A DNA stretch of 64,000 bases. Source: Saprospiraceae bacterium UBA1994 (lineage in GTDB: Bacteria > Bacteroidota > Bacteroidia > Chitinophagales > Saprospiraceae). Positions 53,456 through 62,122 of the stretch are shown here, one piece after another (the stretch's first letter is position 1; each line of letters begins with the position of its first letter). Position numbers and translations under genes: made by a program. The notes below the pieces were generated by a model. It saw nothing but the letters and a program-made list of their open reading frames with translations. It had not been told where the DNA came from and did not search any database. The stretch is taken from assembly GCA_002335865.1 (NCBI GenBank), contig DDCY01000009.1, positions 1 through 64,000 of the forward strand. The letters run 5' to 3'.

Positions 53456-54364
53456 TTGGACAATCTGATCCATAAAAATATTGGTCTTGGATATGCATTA
53501 TTGCATTTCTACCTCTATAGTAGTTTTCATATAGCAATATGTGCAGTAGCTATTACATCTTACAGTTACTTTACCTTATCGCATCAAATAATAGATTATC
53601 ATTATGTAGGATTTGTCGGTGCGTCTACCTTATTACTCTACTCACTTCATCGAATTATAGGTATCAACAAATCTGATAGCTATGCTACTAAAGGAAGATT
53701 TGCAATCATTATCAAATACAAATCGCACTTAATTATATACTCAATAGTGTCAGCGCTGTATTGCCTTTATACCTTCTATACTTTTGACTGGAATCGAAAA
53801 ATATTGCTTGCTATTCCTGTGGCATTATCGTTAAGTTATAGTCTACCTATTTTCATTGGTGGTAAACGGTTAAGGGATTTTCATTTTATCAAAATATTTC
53901 TAATTGCTTTTTGTTGGGCCCTGATTACTTGCACAATACCTTACTATGAGTCTATTAAGTATCAGTTCGATATTCCTCATAACTATTGGACTTTATTTCT
54001 TGCGACAATCGACCGAGCACTATTCATATTTGCAATCACTATTCCATTTGACATCAGAGACCGAGATGTTGACAAAAGTAATAATGTCCAAACATTAGCG
54101 ACGAAATTTAGCGACAAAGCACTTAAGCGCATCTCATTGCTTGCATTGATAGTTGGGACAATTATTTCAATATTACTTTATACTCAAGATGTACATTCAA
54201 CATTGACATTACTTCCAATAATACTCACCTATACCATTACCTCATTCTTAGTTTATCTAACTCATCAGCGGCGATCTGACTATTTCTTTACTGGCCTTTT
54301 GGATAGCACAATGATATTGCCCTTGATATTATTTTTTTTGTACGTGAGTTGCATGTCAATTTAA
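53456..54364 (+). CDS. Divergent UbiA-like membrane protein
   Basis: A 302-residue protein with about eight or nine hydrophobic helices. FAITIPFDIRDRDVDKSNNV (near 196-215) matches the second Asp-rich motif of UbiA prenyltransferases. The first motif (N-D-x2-D-x3-D) is missing: the equivalent region reads LLYSLHRIIGINKSDSYATK (near 61-80). The loss would abolish normal prenyl diphosphate binding. The start codon is TTG. Similar proteins with a YxxHR-type segment in place of motif 1 occur in other Bacteroidota and have no known function. Confidence 0.7.
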   Translation: MDNLIHKNIGLGYALLHFYLYSSFHIAICAVAITSYSYFTLSHQIIDYHYVGFVGASTLLLYSLHRIIGINKSDSYATKGRFAIIIKYKSHLIIYSIVSALYCLYTFYTFDWNRKILLAIPVALSLSYSLPIFIGGKRLRDFHFIKIFLIAFCWALITCTIPYYESIKYQFDIPHNYWTLFLATIDRALFIFAITIPFDIRDRDVDKSNNVQTLATKFSDKALKRISLLALIVGTIISILLYTQDVHSTLTLLPIILTYTITSFLVYLTHQRRSDYFFTGLLDSTMILPLILFFLYVSCMSI

Positions 54365-55031
54365 CTGTAGTTTTGAAGTATCAACCTCAAACAAAACTGA
54401 GATGGAAACAGTAAATGAAATTTCTATATAAACAAATTAAGCTGTGCTGGTACTCCGAGACTTGACAAAGCTATTGGTGTGGTAATTAAATAATTTGGTA
54501 GGAATAGTAATAATAAGATTAGAGTATTGTTCTAATATTTACTGAAAAAAAAACTTAAGAGAGGGAGTGTATTTGGATTTTTTATACATCATTCTAAATG
54601 ACATCAATAGCCAGAACAATCTATTTAATTATTTAAAATATAATTTATTAATCCACTGCATTTATTGCACAGACCAAATCGCACTACAACTTTCGTTGCT
54701 TTATTATTCTATAATTAGATAAAGAAAAAAATGTAAAGGTCTCAATGTTCGATACGGACAACTACCTACATATTCCTCCCACAACATATTATTCGAATAC
54801 ATATTCGAATCAAAGAAATCACTTCGTTATTCAATTTCATTCCCAACACATATATTCTAAGAGACATACCTATTTACAAATTAGGTGTATAGCCTTAATG
54901 CAAGTATAATATTAGAAAATACTTATATATTAAAACCCCATATACGTATTGTATTGATATCTTTACGTATAAGCTAGCATTATAGCACAATGTGCATATA
55001 TAAAGCTGATGCTTGTCACTAAAAAGAACTA
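54365..55031. other. Largest gene-free region (667 bases)
   Basis: No supported gene, tRNA or strong terminator. The sequence is very AT-rich, with a run of nine A near 54545. It contains two copies of the palindrome ATTCGAAT (54791-54798 and 54803-54810). A near-consensus -7 box, TATCTTTA at 54958-54965, may drive the TPR gene with a leader of about 60 bases. Confidence 0.45.
54791..54810. repeat. Two ATTCGAAT palindromes, 12-base period
   Basis: ATTCGAAT occurs at 54791-54798 and 54803-54810, the centres 12 bases apart. Each is its own reverse complement, so the whole is a dimeric operator-like structure about 150 bases upstream of the TPR gene's -7-like box. No regulator is known. Confidence 0.5.
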
Positions 55032-58000
55032 ATGAACATGAGATACCTATTACTCATAATCAGCATGAATCTCTACAGCATGAATTTGCTGGCACAAGAG
55101 ACATATCTAGACCAATCTAAAGAGCCGCTCTTCCATCAAATAACAGAAGCATATGACAATGCACTTTACGGAAGGGCTATTGATTTGGCCAATGATTACA
55201 TTGCTCAAGGAAGGCAGCTCAACCAAGATCATACACCTACATCAGAAACACAGGTCAATATCATAAGTCGGATATCGGCAGTGCATCTAGAGCGTGACGG
55301 CGCTTCTCTAGAATTGGAGAATTATGCACTATCTATCAACCCTGATCATCTGACAGATAAGGCGTTTTTTGTATTAGGAGATTACTTCTATAATGGAAAG
55401 GAATATGACTCAGCTATACATTACTTCGATCAAGTCAATGAATTACAACTAACGGATAAGCAATTTACCGAAGCTACTTTTAAGCAAGCGTACTCCTACT
55501 TTGTTACTAAGGATTTTAACGCTGCAGAAAACAAACTGCTACAGATTAAAGATATTAAAGATATCTACTACTACCCTGCCAACTACTACTACGGTATGAC
55601 GAAGTACTATAAAAGAGACTACGATGCTGCGATCAAAAGCTATGAACGTGTATCTAGCTCTAGTCAGTACAAAGCTCATATACCTTATTATATTGCACAG
55701 ATCTACTTCGCGCAAGATAAGATGACAGAACTAGTATCATATGGCGAAAAAGCCATCGTGAAGCCAGAAACAAAAAAGATTAAAGAAATTAGACTCTTAT
55801 TGGGTCAAGCTTATTTCCAACAAGCCAACTACTCAAAAGCGCTGCCTCATCTCAAATATTACGAAAAGAATACAGAGAAACTAACGAATGATGAATTTTA
55901 TCAATTGGGATTTACGCAATATCAATTAGGTCAATATGCAGATGCGAAAGACAACTTTAAAGAATTGACCATCCTGAACGATAAACAAGGACAATTGGTG
56001 AATTACTACTTGGCGGATTGCTATGTAAAGACTAATGACTTGAATAGTGCGAGAACAGCGTTCAAAAAAGTAAGTCAAATGCCTTTTGAAGTAAGTATGC
56101 AAGAAGAAGCATTATTCAACTACGGCAAACTATCTGCTGAGTTGGGTCACGATAGAGAAGCGATCAATACACTTATTAAAGTGGAAGAAACATCTCCCCA
56201 TTACGAAGCGAGTAAGCCGATCATTAATGATATTCTTGTCAATACGGAAGATTACTCCAACGCGATTAATATCATAGAAGGTATTCCTACTTTAACGCCA
56301 GAACTAAAGGTGACGTATCAAGCGATCACGCTTAAGAAAGGTCTACAGCTCTATAATGAAAATGATAAGGGAGCTGCCAAGGCCATGTTCGACAAATCTA
56401 TGGCTATAGATGTCAATAGAGCGTCAAGCGCTAGAGGACAATATTGGTTAGCGACTATGCTACACGAGCAAAATGAATTTACGCCTAGTCTACAAGCATA
56501 TCAAAAATATTTTGATTTATCTAATGGCCTATCAATGCCAACTGCATCCTCAGAATTTATCGCTCACTATAATCAAGGCTATAACTATCTTCAGCAAGAT
56601 GATTATGGACAAGCTGAATATCATTTTAAAAATGCAATAGTAGGTATCAATACTAATCGCGAACGGATCAAAGATGAATACATTACAACGAGAGTGCTAA
56701 CAGATGCTCTTGTAAGAGCTGGTGATTGTGCATTCACTGCCAATAAATATGATGATGCCTTAAGCTATTATGGCCAAGCTATAGATAGAAAACAGCCAGG
56801 ATATGATTACTCGTTATATCAAAAAGCACTCATAGAAGGATTGTCGGGTAGACCATATGAAAAAATCATTACACTAGAAGAAATATTAGAAGATTTTCCA
56901 GAATCTGAATATGTCGATGATGCCTTATTCCAATTAGGTGATGTTTATCTAAGTATAGGTAATACGGATTCTGCATCGAGTACATTCACTGATCTAATAG
57001 AAACGCATTATGGTAGGTCACCTTTAGTAAATGCGGCATTTCTCAAAAAAGGACTGATTAGTTATAATAAAGGAGATATGTCAGAAGCGCTTAAATTTTA
57101 CAAACGAATCTTTGTAAATAATCCTGCACCCAAAGAATTGCAAGCAGCTTTACTAGCTATCGAAGAAATATATATCGTTGACCTCAAGAAAGGCGATGAA
57201 TACTTTGCTTTTCTAGACTCTATCCCTGAATATAAAATTACTGATTTTGAGAAAGATTCATTGAGTTATGTTATCGCAGAAAATCAATTTAGTAACTCTA
57301 ACTACGAAGGAGCCGTTGATGGATTTACTTCTTACTTAAATAAATTTGCAACAGGTACACACAAATTAGACGCGCACTATATTAGAGGAGAGTCACTAAG
57401 TATCCTGAATAGATATGGAGCCGCCAATGCGGATTATGAAGCTGTAATCAAAGAAGGATTTAGCAATTATTATGAATCTGCATTGCGTAAAGCTGCTATC
57501 ATTAACTACAATCATATACAAGATTTCAAACAGTCGTATAAATTTTACGATATCCTATCGAGAGTAAGCCAATCTCAAGAGATCACTTATGAAGCTCAAC
57601 TCGGTGCATTGAGAAGTGCATTCCGAATACAAAAAGATGATGCAGTGCTAACCTATGGCACTCAAGTATATGGTAGTCCTTATAATACTAATAATGAGAA
57701 ACTATCAGCTAGATACTATGTCGCTAAAGTATCTTATAAAAAAGGTATGAAAGATCAAGCATTGATAGCATTCGATGAAGTAGGCAGGAATGCAACCAAT
57801 AACCAAGGTGCAGAATCGAGGTATATGACTTCCAAAATATTCTATGATAACAATGAAATGAAACTTGCCGAAGTGGCCATCAACAGTGCCAATGAAAAAA
57901 ATAGTGCTTATGCCAATTGGGTAGCCAAAGGGCTCTTACTATTATCTGACATCTACATCAAAAATGGTGACATCTTTAACGCTAGAGCAGCCACCGAAGC

Positions 58001-58160
58001 GGTTGTAGAAAACTTTAGCAGCGATAAAGACTTACTATCAGAAGCGAATCAAAAGCTAAATAAAATAAAAACTTTAGAAAAAAATCAAAGTAGAATCAAG
58101 ACAAAGAGTAATTCTGATCAACTAGAACTAGATACAACTGGAACTAACAGAAACGATTAA
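55032..58160 (+). CDS. Large exported tetratricopeptide-repeat protein
   Basis: A 1042-residue protein with a signal peptide (about 1-22, ending LLAQ). Nearly all the rest is TPR-like helical repeats, seen as recurring Y-x-x-A and G-x-Y-x2-A patterns (YDSAIHYFDQV, YDAAIKSYERV, FTPSLQAYQKYF, YGQAEYHFKNAI, YDDALSYYGQAI). The C-terminal 30 residues are charged and low-complexity. It should be periplasmic or outer-membrane associated and act as a scaffold. The outer-membrane barrel gene follows after about 55 bases and probably works with it. Confidence 0.88.
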   Translation: MNMRYLLLIISMNLYSMNLLAQETYLDQSKEPLFHQITEAYDNALYGRAIDLANDYIAQGRQLNQDHTPTSETQVNIISRISAVHLERDGASLELENYALSINPDHLTDKAFFVLGDYFYNGKEYDSAIHYFDQVNELQLTDKQFTEATFKQAYSYFVTKDFNAAENKLLQIKDIKDIYYYPANYYYGMTKYYKRDYDAAIKSYERVSSSSQYKAHIPYYIAQIYFAQDKMTELVSYGEKAIVKPETKKIKEIRLLLGQAYFQQANYSKALPHLKYYEKNTEKLTNDEFYQLGFTQYQLGQYADAKDNFKELTILNDKQGQLVNYYLADCYVKTNDLNSARTAFKKVSQMPFEVSMQEEALFNYGKLSAELGHDREAINTLIKVEETSPHYEASKPIINDILVNTEDYSNAINIIEGIPTLTPELKVTYQAITLKKGLQLYNENDKGAAKAMFDKSMAIDVNRASSARGQYWLATMLHEQNEFTPSLQAYQKYFDLSNGLSMPTASSEFIAHYNQGYNYLQQDDYGQAEYHFKNAIVGINTNRERIKDEYITTRVLTDALVRAGDCAFTANKYDDALSYYGQAIDRKQPGYDYSLYQKALIEGLSGRPYEKIITLEEILEDFPESEYVDDALFQLGDVYLSIGNTDSASSTFTDLIETHYGRSPLVNAAFLKKGLISYNKGDMSEALKFYKRIFVNNPAPKELQAALLAIEEIYIVDLKKGDEYFAFLDSIPEYKITDFEKDSLSYVIAENQFSNSNYEGAVDGFTSYLNKFATGTHKLDAHYIRGESLSILNRYGAANADYEAVIKEGFSNYYESALRKAAIINYNHIQDFKQSYKFYDILSRVSQSQEITYEAQLGALRSAFRIQKDDAVLTYGTQVYGSPYNTNNEKLSARYYVAKVSYKKGMKDQALIAFDEVGRNATNNQGAESRYMTSKIFYDNNEMKLAEVAINSANEKNSAYANWVAKGLLLLSDIYIKNGDIFNARAATEAVVENFSSDKDLLSEANQKLNKIKTLEKNQSRIKTKSNSDQLELDTTGTNRND

Positions 58161-58214
58161 ATAATTAATTGAAAACTACTTCTTACATCCAAACAAGTAT
58201 ACAAAATAAAATAA

Positions 58215-59870
58215 ATGAATACTCTAAAATATATATCAGTTATAGCCATCGTTTATTGTTCACATGCGGTATCATTTGCACAAGTTGGTACTAATGGTAT
58301 ACTAAATGAAACACCGACTGAGGCACAATCTCATATGGGTGACGAAGAACTAGAGGTAGTCAAGGCATTCAAAGCGAAACTAGCAACCGTATCTTCACTA
58401 AATATAAATCCTACGATAAAGACCTCACCACCAATAAATCGAGATTATAACTATCGCATTAGTATAGTAACCTATAAAATTGACTATGCGGAGCCTACCA
58501 TCAAACCTTTCGCAATGAAGCCTGATTCTAAAAAAAATTATCATAAGGGGTATACTAAATTTGGGTTTGGGAACTTCATGTCTCCCTTAGCTGATCTGTC
58601 TTATCACAATACGACGGAAAAAGTAGAATATGGAATACTTGCCAACTATCTATCTCTAGATAACTCTGACGAGAATGCTTACCAAAAGATGTCAGACGTA
58701 GATGTGAACGCACATGCCAATATTAAGCTTACTGACAATTTAGAATTACTAACAGGTATTTATACTTCCATAGACAAAAGATTTTTCTTTCATATACCAG
58801 CCAATGAATCTAGACTATATGGAGAAGAAGCTGCTGTCAGAAATCTCAATACTTACGGAGCTAACGTGGGCATCCAAAACAGTTATGACTATGCACTACA
58901 ATATAAACTAGTTGTAGATGCCAACTACATGTCTATCACTAACGATAACACCAACGAGTTCAATACTAATGTAAAAGGAGTGATATCATATGCTAGCAAG
59001 TCACTCGGTTTGTCTCTAGAAACAGAAGTGGATTATTCAAAAGTATCGGAGTCTGTAGATAGTTCGTTCTTGACGTTAGCGGCAACACCATCTCTGTTTT
59101 GGTCAAACGATAAATTCAACATCAGCGCAGGAGCGAGTACGATCTTAGCAAATGATGAGACTTATATTTTTCCTGTAGCAGAATTATTAGTAGATGTTAA
59201 TTCAGATAAACTACAGATAATTATTGGGGTAGATCAAGAATATATTCATAATAGTATCGGAAATGTAATAAGCTATAATCCATATTATCAAACTGAATCT
59301 GGTGACTATGGATCTACCATTACTAAATCATATTATGGAGGTGCACAAGGGGATTGGTCCAAATTATCTTACAGAGGGAAAGTAGGTTATAGAGAAATAT
59401 TAAATCAATCTACCCTACTTAATACTGCAGACGTCAGAAAATTCGAGCTTAACTATATCGATATGAATAGTATATTCATCGAAGCTACGGCAAGCTATTC
59501 GCTTAATAATATATTCACGATTGGATGCGGGTTTCAGCAAAACGTCTTTGACTTAAAAGATGATGTAGTCGCCTTTCATTTACCAACCATGAGATACAAT
59601 ACATATACCGTCATCAATTTAATGAATGACAAATTTACGATTCGACCTACCCTAGCCTTTACAGACAAAGTAAAGTATATCAATGAAATTGGTGACGTGG
59701 ACAAACTAAATACTATGCTATCATTCAACACGAGTATTAACTATACTATCGGTGATAACTTTGGACTATTTGTAGATGGTAAAAATCTATTGTCAAATAA
59801 CTATGCTGAATATTATGGGTATGATGATATTGGATTACACGTTCACGGAGGTATAACATTAAAATTTTAG
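58215..59870 (+). CDS. Outer-membrane beta-barrel protein (TonB-receptor-like barrel without plug)
   Basis: A 551-residue protein with a signal peptide ending VSFAQ (about 22). An N-terminal soluble segment (about 25-100) is followed by amphipathic beta strands through to the C-terminus, which ends DDIGLHVHGGITLKF, a typical barrel-closing strand ending in Phe. FGLFVDGKNLLSNNYAEYYG near the end matches the last repeat of TonB-dependent receptors, but no plug domain or TonB box is evident. It is in one unit with the TPR gene and, 7 bases later, a GNAT enzyme. Confidence 0.8.
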   Translation: MNTLKYISVIAIVYCSHAVSFAQVGTNGILNETPTEAQSHMGDEELEVVKAFKAKLATVSSLNINPTIKTSPPINRDYNYRISIVTYKIDYAEPTIKPFAMKPDSKKNYHKGYTKFGFGNFMSPLADLSYHNTTEKVEYGILANYLSLDNSDENAYQKMSDVDVNAHANIKLTDNLELLTGIYTSIDKRFFFHIPANESRLYGEEAAVRNLNTYGANVGIQNSYDYALQYKLVVDANYMSITNDNTNEFNTNVKGVISYASKSLGLSLETEVDYSKVSESVDSSFLTLAATPSLFWSNDKFNISAGASTILANDETYIFPVAELLVDVNSDKLQIIIGVDQEYIHNSIGNVISYNPYYQTESGDYGSTITKSYYGGAQGDWSKLSYRGKVGYREILNQSTLLNTADVRKFELNYIDMNSIFIEATASYSLNNIFTIGCGFQQNVFDLKDDVVAFHLPTMRYNTYTVINLMNDKFTIRPTLAFTDKVKYINEIGDVDKLNTMLSFNTSINYTIGDNFGLFVDGKNLLSNNYAEYYGYDDIGLHVHGGITLKF

Positions 59871-59877
59871 AATCAAA

Positions 59878-60408
59878 ATGATAAGCATAAGATCAATAAC
59901 TTTAGGTGACTTAAAGGCCTATGAACATTGGAGTCAACCGATACACGCTTATCATGAGTTCAATGGACCATATTACAACAAGAAGTCAACTGATGAAGTA
60001 TCAGTATACATCAATGATCTCAAAGATAAACTACAAAATGGCGGTAATGCATTGCCATCTAGAAAGATGATTGTTGATCCAAATAACAATCTCATCGGAG
60101 AAGTGAGTTATACATGGAGATCAATAGAAACGAACTGGATGGAGATTGGTATTATTATTTTTGACGAAAGTTATTGGGGCAGAGGATTAGGAGCTCAAGC
60201 ACTCAAATTATGGATCACAGAACTATTCAAAGAACATATTGCTATTGTAAGAATAGGATTTAGTACTTGGTCGGGGAATCATGGAATGATGAAACTTGCT
60301 ACCAAGCTTGGCATGCGCCAAGAAGCTTGCTATCTTAATGCAAGGATAGTTAGAGATCAGTATTACGATTCTGTGAGTTATGGATTATTGAGGGAGGAGT
60401 GGAAATAG
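59878..60408 (+). CDS. GNAT-family N-acetyltransferase (RimJ/RimL-like)
   Basis: A 176-residue GNAT enzyme with a single acetyltransferase domain. YWGRGLGAQALKLWITELF (near 100-118) gives the acetyl-CoA loop (Q/R-x2-G-x-G/A) and the following helix. IGFSTWSGNHGMMKLATKLG (near 122-141) is the C-terminal hallmark of the RimJ/RimL type, and MRQEACYLNARIV follows. The substrate, a protein N-terminus or a small amine, is unknown. It starts 7 bases after the barrel gene, probably in the same transcript. Confidence 0.88.
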   Translation: MISIRSITLGDLKAYEHWSQPIHAYHEFNGPYYNKKSTDEVSVYINDLKDKLQNGGNALPSRKMIVDPNNNLIGEVSYTWRSIETNWMEIGIIIFDESYWGRGLGAQALKLWITELFKEHIAIVRIGFSTWSGNHGMMKLATKLGMRQEACYLNARIVRDQYYDSVSYGLLREEWK

Positions 60409-60611
60409 AATCACTGAAATAAATGCTAAAAAGACAAGATTAACTTTTTCTTTTTACAAAAAATATATCTAAAAGTAATAAATTGATAGAGTCAGCCTAA
60501 TTGCTAAACGTTATACTATTAGAATAACAACTTCAATTATTTCAGTAACAATTAATCTCATATTAGGTATATATGCTCATCAACGATTAATATTTATGAC
60601 TGAAATCTACT

Positions 60612-60649
60612 ACAAATAAAAAGCCGAATTCACTGAGTGAATTCGACTT
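60612..60649 (-). terminator. Strong terminator after the gyrA-TPR unit
   Basis: A 13-bp stem with one wobble (60621-60633 with 60637-60649) around a TGA loop, with a T-rich tail on the minus side (60620-60612). It lies about 30 bases past the TPR gene's stop and between convergent genes, so it may serve both strands. Confidence 0.85.
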
Positions 60650-60677
60650 AACAGATTAAACTTTATGTAAGCTAGAA

Positions 60678-61967
60678 TTATTTTCCTAGCGCTTCAATTT
60701 TTGCTTTGTACTCAGCTACCTTTTCAAACTCATTAGCTCTTGCATAAATTTCTTTCAATGCAATCAATGGGTTTCCATCTGCTGGATTTAATTGTTCAGC
60801 AGAGATAAAGTAAGGCCTAGCTTTCGCGAATTGGCTATCCATTTCAGCCTTCATAGCATCGTACTTCTTAGTGCCAGCTGCAGAGAAATCATTAGATAGT
60901 TCATTGATCTTATCTGTATAACTAGCTGCTTTATTGTAGTATAATGCTCCTAAACTATATGTAGCATCAAAATTTTTGTCATCAATAGCTAGAGCTTGAT
61001 TGTAATAATCATATGCGAGATCAAAATATTCTATTGACTTAGCTGTATTTCCAGCTTTATCCTCTGATTGGTATAGTTGATCATATACATTACCTAGAGT
61101 ATTACGTACAGTTACATTATTTGGCTCTTTTTCTATAGCTATCTTTAGTTTGTCAGTAAGTATCTCTAATTGACCTGCCTTGAGATAGTAATTTATCTCA
61201 GCGAATAGAAGTCCAGTATCGTCAGGGTACTTTGTTCTACCCATTTCTAAGTATTTCAGTGCTTCTTCAGGTCTAGCCTCAGACTTGATACTAAATAATG
61301 CTTCATATATTAATGCATGATCGTAACCTGCATCTGCTAACTCAATAAACAAAGGTGTAGCGTCTGTTTTCATATCGCCATAATATCCAGCGACTGCACC
61401 GTAGAACATATACTCTTGTCTTTGAGCATCATCAACGATAGGGCTTTTAGCATCATTAGCTTTCAATAGATCGTGTAATTCTAAAGTATAATTATAACCA
61501 CTAAATGCACTTGCGTAATCTTTTACGTTATAAGTAGTAATTGCTGAATTAATTAAGTGTCCAATCGTTTCTTCCAGTCCTTTGAGGGCATCTTTTTTAT
61601 GCCCTTTCTTAGTACCTAATTCTAATCCTTTAGAGAAAGATTGGTACGCAGTCTGTGCCGCATCAGGATACTTAATTAAATATTCTGGATTGAGTAATGA
61701 TGCCTTCACTTCAGCATTGGCTAATTCATTATATATCTTACCCTTAGTATTCCAAGCATCAGGATTCGCTTTGGCCTCATCAGATTCGAATGCTGCTTTC
61801 ACTAATTCTAATGCCTCTGTCAATTTGGCTTCATTCTCAGCCGGATTTTGGTAATATTTACTGAGGTTTTTTGATGCTTTCTTAAGCATTTTCTTAGGAC
61901 TATCTTGAGCACTAATTGTTCCTACTAAAAGGAAGATGCTCATTAAAGCGATAAGTAATTTTTTCAT
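60678..61967 (-). CDS. Exported TPR protein downstream of gyrA
   Basis: A 429-residue protein starting at ATG 61967 (MKKLLIALMSIFLLVGTISA), the only start placing the signal peptide at the N-terminus; a longer frame begins at 62045. The mature part consists of TPR-like helices, with FDLAYDYYNQALAIDDKNFD and NVTVRNTLGNVYDQLYQSED (near 285-340) and a C-terminal RPYFISAEQLNPADG. The role is unknown. It follows gyrA by 155 bases on the same strand, an arrangement common in Bacteroidota, and is closed by a strong terminator. Confidence 0.85.
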   Translation of the reverse strand: MKKLLIALMSIFLLVGTISAQDSPKKMLKKASKNLSKYYQNPAENEAKLTEALELVKAAFESDEAKANPDAWNTKGKIYNELANAEVKASLLNPEYLIKYPDAAQTAYQSFSKGLELGTKKGHKKDALKGLEETIGHLINSAITTYNVKDYASAFSGYNYTLELHDLLKANDAKSPIVDDAQRQEYMFYGAVAGYYGDMKTDATPLFIELADAGYDHALIYEALFSIKSEARPEEALKYLEMGRTKYPDDTGLLFAEINYYLKAGQLEILTDKLKIAIEKEPNNVTVRNTLGNVYDQLYQSEDKAGNTAKSIEYFDLAYDYYNQALAIDDKNFDATYSLGALYYNKAASYTDKINELSNDFSAAGTKKYDAMKAEMDSQFAKARPYFISAEQLNPADGNPLIALKEIYARANEFEKVAEYKAKIEALGK

Positions 61968-62122
61968 GTTTATTATTTTAATATTAAAGAGTTTCCTAAA
62001 ATTGTCATTCGAGTATTCAATGATGATCTCAACTATTACAATCATTAATAAGACAAAAATACTTTATGTAGAGTGTTTAGATATTCTTTAAAAAAACTTT
62101 CAACTTAGTAGAGTCATTAAAT

